Positions 55,600 through 64,000 of a stretch of DNA of 64,000 nucleotides are shown in pieces (position 1 is the first letter of the stretch; each line of letters opens with the position of its first letter). The notes below the pieces were generated by a model, which made no database searches, was not told where the DNA came from, and saw only the letters and a list, made by a program, of their open reading frames with translations. The stretch comes from Streptomyces sp. MP131-18 (lineage in GTDB: Bacteria; Actinomycetota; Actinomycetes; Streptomycetales; Streptomycetaceae): positions 6,909,212 through 6,973,211 of the forward strand of contig NZ_LZNS01000001.1 in assembly GCF_001984575.1 (NCBI RefSeq), in the 5' to 3' direction. The position numbers and the translations under genes were made by a program.

Positions 55600-57924
55600 T
55601 TGACCACCAAGTCCGCAGCCGCGGCAGCACGGGCCACCGTGTACGGCTATCCCCGGCAGGGCAGCAACCGCGAACTGAAGAAGGCGACCGAGGGCTACTG
55701 GAAGGGCCGGGGCACCGCGGAAGACCTGCGCGGCACCGCCGCCCGGCTGCGCCGCGCCACCTGGGAGCAGCTGTCGGAGGCGGGGATCGACGAGGTTCCC
55801 ACCGGCCACTTCTCGCTGTACGACCACGTCCTGGACACCTCGGTGATGGTCGGCGCCATCCCGGACCGGCACCGCGCGGCCGTGGCCGCGAGCGCCCTCG
55901 ACGGCTACTTCGCCATGGCCCGCGGCACGCAGGATGCCGCGCCGCTCGAGATGACGAAATGGTTCGACACCAACTACCACTACCTCGTGCCGGAGCTGGG
56001 CCCCGACACGTCCTTCGCCGCGGACCCCGCCAAGCAGCTCGCCGAGCTGAAGGAGGCCATCGCGCTCGGCCTGACCGCCCGGCCCGTGCTGCTCGGCCCG
56101 GTCAGCTACCTGCTGCTGGCCAAGCCCGCCCCCGGCGTCGCGGGCGACTTCCCGCCCCTGGCCCTGCTGGAGCGGCTGCTGCCGGTGTACGCGGAGGTGC
56201 TGGCCGATCTGCGCGCGGCGGGCGCCCGCTGGGTGCAGCTGGACGAGCCCGCGCTCGTGCAGGACCGCAGCCCGTCCGAACTCGCCGCCGCCGCCCGCGC
56301 CTACGGCGAGCTCGGCGCGCTCGGCGACCGGCCGAAGATCCTGGTCGCCTCCTACTTCGACCGGCTGGGCCCGGCGCTGCCGGTCCTCGCCAAGACGCCG
56401 GTCGACGGGCTCGCGCTGGACTTCACCGGCAGGGCCGCCGCCAACCTCGGCGATCTGGCCGCCGCCGGCGGGCTGCCGGGCAAGCGCCTGGTCGCGGGCG
56501 TCGTCGACGGCCGCAACGTGTGGATCAACGATCTCGAACGCTCCCTGGCCACGCTGGCCACGCTCCTCGGCCTGGCCGACGGCGTCGACGTCGCCGCCTC
56601 CTGCTCCCTGCTGCACGTTCCCCTCGACACGTCGGCGGAACGCGACCTCGACCCGCAGATCGCCCGCTGGCTGTCCTTCGCCCGGCAGAAGGTCACCGAA
56701 GTCGTCACCCTGGCCCGCGGGCTCAACGGGGACAGCGTCGCCATCGGCGTCCAACTCGCCGCCAACCGCGCGGACCTGGCCTCCCGCACCGCCTCACCCC
56801 TCACCCGCGACCCGGCGGTCCGCGCCCGGGTCGAGGCCGTCACCGGCGCCGACGCCCGCCGTTCCCGGCCCTATCCGGAACGGGCCGCCGCCCAGCGCAC
56901 GCGCCTCTCCCTGCCGCCGCTGCCCACGACCACCATCGGCTCGTTCCCCCAGACCACGGAACTGCGCACGGCCCGTGCCGACCTGCGCGCCGGGCACATC
57001 GGCACCGAAGCCTACGAGGAGCGGGTGCGCACCGAGATCCGGGACGTCATCGCCTTCCAGGAGGCGGCCGGTATCGACGTCCTGGTCCACGGCGAGCCCG
57101 AACGCAATGACATGGTCCAGTACTTCGCCGAACAGCTCACCGGCTACCTCGCCACGCAATCCGGCTGGGTCCAGTCCTACGGCACCCGCTACGTCCGCCC
57201 GCCGATCCTCGCGGGCGACGTCTCGCGGCCGGGGCCGATGACGGTCCGCTGGACCCGGTACGCGCAGTCGCTGACGGACCGGCCGGTCAAGGCCATGCTG
57301 ACCGGCCCGGTCACGATGCTCGCCTGGTCCTTCGTCCGCGACGACCAGCCGCGCGCCGACACCGCCCGGCAGGTCGCCCTCGCCCTGCGCGACGAGGTCG
57401 ACGATCTGGAGGCGGCCGGCAGTGTGGTGATCCAGGTCGACGAGCCCGCGCTGCGCGAGACCCTGCCGCTGCGCACCGCCGACCACGCCGGGTATCTGGC
57501 CTGGGCCACCGAGGCGTTCCGCCTCACGACCGGCGGGGCGCGCCCTGACACCCAGATCCACACGCACATGTGCTACGCCGAGTTCGGTGATGTCCTGGAC
57601 GCCATCGACGACTTGGACGCCGATGTCATCAGCCTGGAGGCGGCGCGTTCGCACATGCAGGTCGCCGTCGAGCTCGCGGGTGCCCACTACCCGCGCGAGG
57701 TGGGCCCCGGCGTGTACGACATCCACGCGCCGCGCGTTCCGGGGGCGGCGGAGGTGGCGGCCCTGCTCCGCAAGGGACTTGAGGCCATCCCCGCCGAACG
57801 GCTGTGGGTCAACCCCGACTGCGGCCTGAAGACCCGCGGCTGGCCCGAAGTACGGGCCTCGCTGGCGAACGTGGTGGCGGCGGCGCGCGAGGTCCGCGCC
57901 CAGCTGCCCGCGGCGCGGTCCTGA
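55600..57924 (+). CDS. metE: Cobalamin-independent methionine synthase
   Basis: TTG 55600 is chosen because AAGGAG lies 6 nt upstream and the product then begins MTTKSAAAAARATVYGYPRQ, giving 774 residues as usual for MetE; ATG 55579 would add seven residues. The enzyme transfers a methyl group from 5-methyltetrahydropteroyl-triglutamate to homocysteine without B12. Motifs include TTTIGSFPQTTELR, HGEPERNDMVQYF, the zinc ligands in IHTHMCYAEF (His/Cys) and WVNPDCGLKTRGW. Both barrel halves are complete. It is under the cobalamin riboswitch at 55235-55430. Confidence 0.97.
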   Translation: MTTKSAAAAARATVYGYPRQGSNRELKKATEGYWKGRGTAEDLRGTAARLRRATWEQLSEAGIDEVPTGHFSLYDHVLDTSVMVGAIPDRHRAAVAASALDGYFAMARGTQDAAPLEMTKWFDTNYHYLVPELGPDTSFAADPAKQLAELKEAIALGLTARPVLLGPVSYLLLAKPAPGVAGDFPPLALLERLLPVYAEVLADLRAAGARWVQLDEPALVQDRSPSELAAAARAYGELGALGDRPKILVASYFDRLGPALPVLAKTPVDGLALDFTGRAAANLGDLAAAGGLPGKRLVAGVVDGRNVWINDLERSLATLATLLGLADGVDVAASCSLLHVPLDTSAERDLDPQIARWLSFARQKVTEVVTLARGLNGDSVAIGVQLAANRADLASRTASPLTRDPAVRARVEAVTGADARRSRPYPERAAAQRTRLSLPPLPTTTIGSFPQTTELRTARADLRAGHIGTEAYEERVRTEIRDVIAFQEAAGIDVLVHGEPERNDMVQYFAEQLTGYLATQSGWVQSYGTRYVRPPILAGDVSRPGPMTVRWTRYAQSLTDRPVKAMLTGPVTMLAWSFVRDDQPRADTARQVALALRDEVDDLEAAGSVVIQVDEPALRETLPLRTADHAGYLAWATEAFRLTTGGARPDTQIHTHMCYAEFGDVLDAIDDLDADVISLEAARSHMQVAVELAGAHYPREVGPGVYDIHAPRVPGAAEVAALLRKGLEAIPAERLWVNPDCGLKTRGWPEVRASLANVVAAAREVRAQLPAARS

Positions 57925-58178
57925 CCGCGGCGGCCGGTGCGCCCGCGTTCGCCGCGGGGGTACCGGCCGCAGGGGGGCGGGGGTGCCGCGGCCCTATTGG
58001 CAGCGGGTCGAGCGAGATGTACCTTCTGTCGCATTGGCGGGCACGGCCCCCTTCCCTTCGCCGACGAGTCTGGAGTCCCGCACGGCATGGACGCATCCCG
58101 GCACCGCACCGCGCACCGGCCCCCGGCCGCCGATCCGACCGCCCCCATATCCCCCCGCGGCGCCGGCCGCGCCGCCCG

Positions 58179-59645
58179 GTGAGCCGGCCGCCGGCCGTCG
58201 TGCCGCGGCCCGAGACGATGCACGTGGGGGAGGGGCACTTCACCTTCGGCCCCGGCACCGCGGTGCGCGCCCCCGACGACATCGGCGATCTGCTGCGCGA
58301 GGTACTGGGCGTCGCGGGCGGCGCCGCGGCGGATGAGGGGATCGAACTGTCCCTGACCAGGGATAACGGCCCCGGCACCGGCCTCGGCGCGGAGGGCTAC
58401 CGCCTGCGGGTCACGCCGGACGGGGTGCGTGGCGAGGCGGCGACGCCGGCCGGGCTGCGCTGGGCGGTGCAGACCCTGCGGCAGCTCGCCGACGGCGACC
58501 GGCTGCCCTGCGTGGAGATCACCGACCGGCCCCGGCACGCCTGGCGCGGCTCGCTGCTCGACGTGGCCCGCTGGTGCCACCCGCTGCCGTTCCTCTACCG
58601 CTATGTCGACCTGCTCGCCCTGTACAAGCTGAACACCCTGCACCTGCACCTCACCGACGACCAGGGCTGGCGGTTCGAGGTCGAGCGGTACCCGAGGCTG
58701 ACCGAGGTCGGCGCCTTCCGGACCGGTTCCCCTGTCGGTCACGCCAGGGACTGCCGCACCGACGAGGTTCCGCACGGCGGCTTCTATACCCAGCGCGAAC
58801 TACGCGGACTGGTCGCCCACGCCGAGCGGCGCGGCGTGCGAATCATGCCGGAGATCGACGCCCCCGGGCACATGCAGGCCGCCATCGCCGCCCACCCCGA
58901 GCTGGGCAACGACCCGGCCCGCCGGCTGCCGGTGCGGCGGGAGTGGGGCATCTCCTCCCACGTGCTCAACGCCGCCGACGAGACCGTCGCGTTCGTGCGG
59001 CACGTGCTGGACGAGCTGACGGACGTCTTCCCCTTCCGCTACGTGCACATAGGCGGCGACGAGGTGCCCCCGCACGAGTGGCGGGCCAGCCCGGCCGCGC
59101 GCCGCCGTGCCGCGGAGGAGGGACTGCCGGGGCCGGACCAGCTCCTCGGCTGGTGGTCCGCGCGGCTCGCCCGGCACCTGTCGGGTCTGGGGCGGCGGGC
59201 CGCCGTCTGGGACGAGTTGATCGAGCACGGCGTGCCCGAGGGCACGGCCGTCTTCGCCTGGCGCACGTCGGAACGCGTCACGCTGGCCCTCCGCCAAGGG
59301 CTCGACGTGATCGCCGCCCCGCAGGAACGGACCTACCTGGACTGGTCGGAGAGCGACGCCCCGCAGGAGCCGCTGGCCATCCGCGCCGGCCTGCCGATGT
59401 CCGAGGTGTACGGCTACGCGCCACCGGACGGCGTGTTGGGCGTTCAGGGCCAGTTGTGGAGCGAGTACCTGCCGACGCCCGAGCTGGTCGAGTGGCGCGC
59501 CTTTCCCCGGTTGGCCGCCCTGGCCGAGGTCGGCTGGTCCACGGGCGGCCGGGACTTCGCCGAGTTCCGCCGCCGGTTGACCGCACATCTGCCGCTGCTC
59601 GACGCGCTGGGTGTGGGCTACCGACCCCTGGAACCGGCCGCCTGA
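58179..59645 (+). CDS. GH20 beta-N-acetylhexosaminidase
   Basis: GTG 58179 gives 488 residues; GTG 58200 and ATG 58218 are alternative starts, and no good ribosome binding site decides. No signal peptide is evident, so it is probably cytoplasmic. GH20 features are RHAWRGSLLDVARWCHPLPF, LNTLHLHLTDDQGWRFEVER, MPEIDAPGHMQA, and the catalytic Asp294-Glu295 pair in HIGGDEVPP, with WSEYLPTPELVEWRAFPRL at the end. It removes terminal GlcNAc from chitobiose or glycan fragments by substrate-assisted catalysis. I saw no DasR-type site upstream. Confidence 0.94.
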   Translation: MSRPPAVVPRPETMHVGEGHFTFGPGTAVRAPDDIGDLLREVLGVAGGAAADEGIELSLTRDNGPGTGLGAEGYRLRVTPDGVRGEAATPAGLRWAVQTLRQLADGDRLPCVEITDRPRHAWRGSLLDVARWCHPLPFLYRYVDLLALYKLNTLHLHLTDDQGWRFEVERYPRLTEVGAFRTGSPVGHARDCRTDEVPHGGFYTQRELRGLVAHAERRGVRIMPEIDAPGHMQAAIAAHPELGNDPARRLPVRREWGISSHVLNAADETVAFVRHVLDELTDVFPFRYVHIGGDEVPPHEWRASPAARRRAAEEGLPGPDQLLGWWSARLARHLSGLGRRAAVWDELIEHGVPEGTAVFAWRTSERVTLALRQGLDVIAAPQERTYLDWSESDAPQEPLAIRAGLPMSEVYGYAPPDGVLGVQGQLWSEYLPTPELVEWRAFPRLAALAEVGWSTGGRDFAEFRRRLTAHLPLLDALGVGYRPLEPAA

Positions 59646-59651
59646 CGCCCC

Positions 59652-59673
59652 CCGGGCCCGGCCCCGGGCCCGG
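59652..59673. terminator. GC-rich terminator after the hexosaminidase gene
   Basis: CCGGGCCCGG at 59652-59661 and again at 59664-59673 are palindromic copies that pair with each other around CC, about 10 bp past the GH20 stop codon. Confidence 0.6.
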
Positions 59674-59901
59674 CGCTCGATGTACGGCCCTGATAGAGGG
59701 CCTCTCAAGCCCCACTGAAGCGCCACGCCCGAAGCGCCGGTTCCGTTTCGTGCGGAAGCTGCCCCTTTCGCCGCGGCGTTCCTCCAGTGCCCCAGGAGTC
59801 GCCGCAGTTCAGCGCCGGGGCCGAACGCACCACCGCGCCCCGGCGCCGCGACGGGAAATGAGCGGAACGTGACAGAGCCGTAACTATCCTGGAGCGACGC
59901 G

Positions 59902-59929
59902 CAGTCCGCCTCGTCTAGGATGCGGACTG
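59902..59929 (+). promoter_or_regulatory. Operator-like inverted repeat upstream of the modular PKS
   Basis: CAGTCCGC (59902-59909) and GCGGACTG (59922-59929) are perfect 8-bp arms with a 12-bp spacer that contains TAGGAT, a possible -10 element. It lies 48 bp upstream of the PKS start. Confidence 0.6.
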
Positions 59930-59976
59930 ACCTGCCCGAGTACCAGCCCGGGCCGAAGCAGATCAGACGTGTGGCC

Positions 59977-62900
59977 ATGACGGGGGAACACGTGACCGGA
60001 ACGTCAGGTAGCTCTGCCGCGCGCCCGCGGACGTCCACGCAGGACTCGACAGCCATAGCCGTCGTCGGGCTGGCCTGCCGCCTGCCACAGGCGCAGGACC
60101 CGCAGGAGCTATGGCGGTTACTGCGCCGGGGCGGCAGCGCCATCACCGAAGCCCCGGCCGACCGACCGGGGCTCGGCCCCGGCGGCTACCTGGCGGCCCC
60201 CGACCGTTTCGACGCCGCGTTCTTCGGTGTCTCGCCGCGCGAGGCGGCGATGCTCGACCCGCAGCAGCGGCTGATGCTCGAACTCGGCTGGGAGGCCCTG
60301 GAGGACGCGGGGCTCACCCCGGCCGTGCTCGCCGCGGACGGCGGCGAGACCGGTGTCTTCGTCGGCGCCACCGCGGACGACTACGCGGCCCTCCTCCACC
60401 GGCGCGGCACGGACGCGATCACCCACCACACGGTGACCGGCCTCCAGCGCGGCATGGTCGCCAACCGGCTCTCCCACACCCTGGGGCTGCGCGGCCCCAG
60501 CATGACCATCGACACCGGCCAGTCCTCGTCCCTCGTCGCGGTCCACCAGGCGTGCCAGAGCCTGCGCGCCGGGGAGTCCGCCGTCGCCCTCGCGGGCGGC
60601 GTGCACCTCAACCTCGCCGAGGAAAGCGCCCTGGGCGTCCGCGCCTTCGGCGCCCTCTCGCCCGACGGGCAGTGCCACACCTTCGACGAGCGCGCCAACG
60701 GCTACGTCCGCGGCGAGGGCGCCGGTCTGGTCGTCCTCAAGCCGCTGGCCGCGGCCCTGGCCGACGGCGACACCGTGTACGGAGTCGTCCACGGCAGCGC
60801 CGTGAACAACGACGGCGGCGGCGCGGGGCTCACCGTGCCGCGGCAGCGCGCCCAGGAGGACTGCATCGCGCTGGCCCACCGGCGGGCCGGGGTGGACCCG
60901 GCCGACGTGGCGTTCGTCGAACTGCACGGCACCGGCACCCGCGCGGGCGATCCCGTCGAGGCCGCGGCGCTCGGCGCGGTCCTCGGCTCCGCGCGGCAGA
61001 AGGAAACGTTCCTGCCCGTCGGGTCGGTGAAGACCAACATCGGGCACCTGGAAGGCGCGGCCGGTATCGCGGGGCTGCTCAAGGCGCTGCTGGCGCTGCG
61101 CCACCGCGAACTCCCGCCCAGCCTCAACTTCGAGCACCCGAACCCGGACATCCCGCTCGACGACCTCGGCCTCCGCGTGCAGACCGCGCTCGCCCCGCTG
61201 GGCGGTGCCGGGCGGCCGCCCGTGGCCGGCGTCAGCTCTTTCGGCATGGGCGGCACCAACTGCCATGTGGTCGTGGGCGCGTGGGACGCCGAGGCCGAGG
61301 CCGAGGACACCGGGGAGGCGGAGGCCGCCCCGGAGGAACGGCCGCGCGCCCTGCCGTGGCTGCTGTCCGCGGCCACCCCGACGGCGCTGCGGGCGCAGGC
61401 GGACCGCCTGGCCCGCCACCTCGACGCGCCTCCCGCGCAGCCTGCGGCCGACATCGCCCACACACTGGCCACCGCCCGCACGCACCTGCCGCACCGCGCC
61501 GCGTTCGTCGCCGCCGACCGGGAGCAGGCCGCCGCCGCGCTCGCGGCGCTCGCCGGGAACCGGCCGGCCCCTGGTCTGGTCACGGACACCGCCGACGGCG
61601 CGGGCCCCGGCGGCCTTGGGCTGCTGTTCACCGGGCAGGGCAGCCAGCGCCCCCGCATGGGCCTGGCACTGCGCGAGACGTCCCCGGCATTCCGCGCCGC
61701 CTACGACGCGGCGTGCGCCGAGGTCGACCGCCACCTGGACGAGCCCGTCCAGCGGGTCATCGCCGAACGCCCCGACCTCCTCCAGCGCACCGCCTACGCC
61801 CAGCCCGCGCTGTTCGCCCTCGAAACGGGCCTGTTCCACCTGGTCACCTCCTGGGGCCTGCGCCCGGACGCGCTCGTCGGCCACTCGGTCGGCGAGATCG
61901 GCGCCGCCCACGCCGCCGGTGTCCTGTCGCTGGCCGACGCGGCCGTCCTCGTCACCGCGCGTGGCCGCCTCATGCAGGCGCGGCGCGACGACGGCGGCAT
62001 GGTCGCCGTGCAGGCGTCGGAGGACGAGATACGCGCCACGCTCGCCGGCCACGAGGAACGCGTGACCCTCGCCGCCGTCAACGGACCGGATGCCGTCGTC
62101 ATCTCGGGCGACGCCGGGGCCGTCGCCGACATCGCCGCGCACTGGCGGGAACGCGGCCGCCGGGTCAAGCAGCTGACGACGTCCCACGCCTTCCACTCCC
62201 ACCACCTGGACGGCATGCTCGACGAGTTCGGCGAGATCGTGGCCGGCCTGGGCCTCCACGCCCCCCGGCTGCCGGTCATGTCCAACGTGACCGGCCGTGC
62301 CGCCGACCCGCAGGAGATCCGCACCCCGGCCTACTGGGTGGCGCAGGCCAGGCGGCCCGTCCGGTTCGCCGACGGCCTGCGGCACGCCCACGGCGCGGGC
62401 GCGCGCACGTTCCTCGAACTGGGCCCCGGGGCCGTGCTGTCCGCCATGGGCCGCGGCTGCCTCCCGGACGATCCCGCGGCGCTGTTCGTGCCCCTGCTCC
62501 GTGCCGACCAGCCCGAGCCGCGGACGGCCGCCACCGCAGCCGCCCGACTGCACGCGCGCGGCCACCGCGTCGACTGGTCCGCGTTCCCGTTCGCCGAAGG
62601 GCGCCCCGCCCGGCGCGTCGCCCTGCCCACCTACGCGTTCCAGCGGGAACGTTACTGGCTGGACGAACCCGCCCCCGGCGCGCCCGCCGCGGCCCGGCCG
62701 GAGCGGGACCCCGAGCCCCGGCCCGAAGCCGCGCCGGCCGCACCGGCCGTGCCGCCGCGCGACCGCCTGACCCTGGTGCGGCAGGAAGCCGCGGCCGTGC
62801 TCGGCCACGCCTCGGCGGACTCGGTGCCGGAGGGCACCACGTTCCGCGACCTCGGCTTCGACTCCTTCATGGCCGTCGAACTGCGCGACCGGCTCCGGGA

Positions 62901-64000
62901 CGCCGCCGCGCATCCGCTGCCCAGCACCGTGCTGTTCGACTACCCCACGCCCGCGGCACTCGCCGACTACCTGGCGCACGGCCCCCGGCAGGAACGGCCC
63001 GCCCCGTCCGTCGCCGGTGGTGGTGGCGGGGCGGATGAGCCGGTGGCGATTGTGGGAATGGCGTGCCGGTATCCGGGTGGTGTGGAATCGCCGGAGGATT
63101 TGTGGCGGCTGGTGGTGGACGGCGGGGATGCGGTGGGTGATTTCCCCGGTGATCGGGGCTGGGACCTTGCGGGGTTGTTCGACGCCGATCCGGAGCGGGT
63201 GGGGACGTCGTATACGCGGCGGGGTGGGTTTCTGTCGGGGGCGGGGGATTTCGATGCGGAGTTGTTCGGGATTTCGCCGCGTGAGGCGTTGGCGATGGAC
63301 CCGCAGCAGCGGTTGCTGCTGGAGGCGTCGTGGGAGGTGTTCGAGCGGGCGGGGCTCGATCCGCTCGGGCTGCGCGGCAGCGGCGTGGGCGTTTTCGTCG
63401 GGGCCACCGCCCAGGATTACGGGCCGCGGCTGCACGAGTCGACCGACGACATCGGCGGCCACCGCCTGACCGGCATCACCCCGAGCGTCGCATCGGGCCG
63501 GATCGCGTACAGCTTCGGGCTTGAGGGTCCGGCGCTGACGGTGGACACGGCGTGTTCCTCGTCGCTGGTGGCGCTGCATCTGGCGGCGCAGTCGCTGCGC
63601 AGCGGCGAGTGCTCGATGGCGCTGGCGGGTGGCGTGACGGTGATGTCGACGCCGGGGATGTTCGTGGAGTTCAGCCGTCAGCGGGGGCTGTCCCCCGACG
63701 GCCGGTGCAAGGCGTTCGCGGCGGGCGCGGACGGCACCGGCTGGGCGGAGGGGGTGGGGGTGTTGCTGTTGGAGCGGTTGTCGGATGCGCGGCGGAACGG
63801 TCATCGGGTGCTGGCGGTGGTGCGGGGTTCGGCCGTGAATCAGGACGGTGCGTCGAATGGGCTGACGGCGCCGAACGGCCTGGCGCAGCAGCGGGTGATC
63901 CGGGCGGCGTTGGCGAATGCGGGTGTTTCGGCGGCCGAGGTGGATGTGGTGGAGGCGCACGGCACCGGGACGACGCTGGGCGATCCGATCGAGGCGGGGG
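59977..64000 (+). CDS. Modular type I PKS: KSQ-AT-ACP loading module and start of module 1 (partial at right edge)
   Basis: The frame starts at ATG 59977 (or GTG 59992 behind GGGGGA) and runs off the window. The loading module has a ketosynthase-like domain whose active-site cysteine is replaced by glutamine (Gln182 in DTGQSSSLVAVH), the KSQ type that decarboxylates a malonyl-ACP starter. Its AT has GHSVGEIG (Ser637) and HAFH (737-740), the malonyl-CoA-selective signature, and its ACP has GFDSFMAVEL (Ser963). Module 1 begins near residue 1020 with a normal KS (Cys1193 in DTACSSS, then EAHGTGT at the edge). The predicted starter is acetyl from malonyl-CoA. This is the first gene of a larger modular PKS cluster outside the window. 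Confidence 0.95.
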   Translation, partial: MTGEHVTGTSGSSAARPRTSTQDSTAIAVVGLACRLPQAQDPQELWRLLRRGGSAITEAPADRPGLGPGGYLAAPDRFDAAFFGVSPREAAMLDPQQRLMLELGWEALEDAGLTPAVLAADGGETGVFVGATADDYAALLHRRGTDAITHHTVTGLQRGMVANRLSHTLGLRGPSMTIDTGQSSSLVAVHQACQSLRAGESAVALAGGVHLNLAEESALGVRAFGALSPDGQCHTFDERANGYVRGEGAGLVVLKPLAAALADGDTVYGVVHGSAVNNDGGGAGLTVPRQRAQEDCIALAHRRAGVDPADVAFVELHGTGTRAGDPVEAAALGAVLGSARQKETFLPVGSVKTNIGHLEGAAGIAGLLKALLALRHRELPPSLNFEHPNPDIPLDDLGLRVQTALAPLGGAGRPPVAGVSSFGMGGTNCHVVVGAWDAEAEAEDTGEAEAAPEERPRALPWLLSAATPTALRAQADRLARHLDAPPAQPAADIAHTLATARTHLPHRAAFVAADREQAAAALAALAGNRPAPGLVTDTADGAGPGGLGLLFTGQGSQRPRMGLALRETSPAFRAAYDAACAEVDRHLDEPVQRVIAERPDLLQRTAYAQPALFALETGLFHLVTSWGLRPDALVGHSVGEIGAAHAAGVLSLADAAVLVTARGRLMQARRDDGGMVAVQASEDEIRATLAGHEERVTLAAVNGPDAVVISGDAGAVADIAAHWRERGRRVKQLTTSHAFHSHHLDGMLDEFGEIVAGLGLHAPRLPVMSNVTGRAADPQEIRTPAYWVAQARRPVRFADGLRHAHGAGARTFLELGPGAVLSAMGRGCLPDDPAALFVPLLRADQPEPRTAATAAARLHARGHRVDWSAFPFAEGRPARRVALPTYAFQRERYWLDEPAPGAPAAARPERDPEPRPEAAPAAPAVPPRDRLTLVRQEAAAVLGHASADSVPEGTTFRDLGFDSFMAVELRDRLRDAAAHPLPSTVLFDYPTPAALADYLAHGPRQERPAPSVAGGGGGADEPVAIVGMACRYPGGVESPEDLWRLVVDGGDAVGDFPGDRGWDLAGLFDADPERVGTSYTRRGGFLSGAGDFDAELFGISPREALAMDPQQRLLLEASWEVFERAGLDPLGLRGSGVGVFVGATAQDYGPRLHESTDDIGGHRLTGITPSVASGRIAYSFGLEGPALTVDTACSSSLVALHLAAQSLRSGECSMALAGGVTVMSTPGMFVEFSRQRGLSPDGRCKAFAAGADGTGWAEGVGVLLLERLSDARRNGHRVLAVVRGSAVNQDGASNGLTAPNGLAQQRVIRAALANAGVSAAEVDVVEAHGTGTTLGDPIEAG

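Larger units (their letters stand above)
59646..59976. other. Control region between the hexosaminidase gene and the modular PKS gene
   Basis: This 331-bp gap contains a terminator hairpin at 59652-59673, a moderately AT-richer promoter zone near 59870-59930, and the inverted repeat at 59902-59929. No small gene was recognised. Confidence 0.55.

Noticed and set aside
57925..58178. DasR-type site upstream of the GH20 hexosaminidase
   Set aside because: No ACTGGTCTAGACCAGT-like palindrome was found in the gap.
60118..63960. Long antisense and alternate-frame open frames across the modular PKS
   Set aside because: Same GC-shadow effect; only the frame from 59977 contains KS, AT and ACP motifs.

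Overview
The window is very GC-rich and densely coded, with strong G/C bias at third codon positions, frequent GTG/TTG starts, 4-bp ATGA/GTGA overlaps, SARP and PucR regulators, actinomycete riboswitches (SAM-IV, cobalamin) and type I polyketide synthases. This points to a Streptomyces or a close relative. I recognised no rRNA, tRNA, CRISPR array, insertion sequence or prophage.

Layout. 1-6.4 kb: an FAD disulfide oxidoreductase cut by the left edge, a TetR repressor divergent from an isochorismatase-family hydrolase with paired operators between them, a UdgX-type uracil-DNA glycosylase, and a LacI regulator with a secreted GH26 mannanase. 6.5-13.2 kb: a guanidino/arginine catabolism island (arginase-family hydrolase, sodium:solute symporter, PucR regulator, Lrp regulator, dimethylarginine hydrolase-like enzyme, ornithine aminotransferase). 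13.3-16 kb: a membrane sensor partner, histidine kinase and LuxR-type response regulator. 16-22.4 kb: a class V PLP enzyme under a SAM-IV riboswitch, a small secreted protein, an alcohol dehydrogenase, and an acyl-CoA dehydrogenase/phosphotransferase pair. 22.3-29.9 kb: one stand-alone, apparently iterative, highly reducing PKS (KS-AT-DH-cMT-psiKR-ER-KR-ACP), translationally coupled to an alpha/beta hydrolase. 30-35.7 kb: acetyltransferases, a GH5 cellulase, a cupin with zinc ribbon, a VanZ fusion protein and an XRE regulator. 35.9-39.1 kb: a secreted glucose/sorbosone dehydrogenase with PKD domain, and a Tat-exported sugar isomerase-like protein. 39.4-45.6 kb: a hydrolase, a small unknown protein, an editing-less threonyl-tRNA synthetase behind a threonine attenuator, a LacI regulator, a D-2-hydroxyacid dehydrogenase and a GNAT-Nudix fusion. 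45.8-54 kb: a glycerophosphotransferase-like operon, two divergent NTPase-TPR proteins (one a very large SARP) and a small exported peptide. 54-59.7 kb: 3-hydroxyisobutyryl-CoA hydrolase, cobalamin-riboswitch-controlled metE, and a GH20 hexosaminidase. From 59.98 kb to the right edge: the start of a modular PKS with a KSQ loading module, continuing beyond the window.

How the genes work together. Secreted mannanase, cellulase, hexosaminidase and sugar dehydrogenase fit a soil saprophyte. The 6.5-13 kb island would import a guanidino compound and convert it towards ornithine and glutamate semialdehyde. Sulfur, methionine and threonine functions are each under RNA-level control (SAM-IV, cobalamin riboswitch, leader-peptide attenuator). 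The most unusual items are the fungal-like single-module reducing PKS with its coupled hydrolase, the Thr-attenuated short threonyl-tRNA synthetase, and the SARP-TPR regulator next to a small secreted peptide gene.
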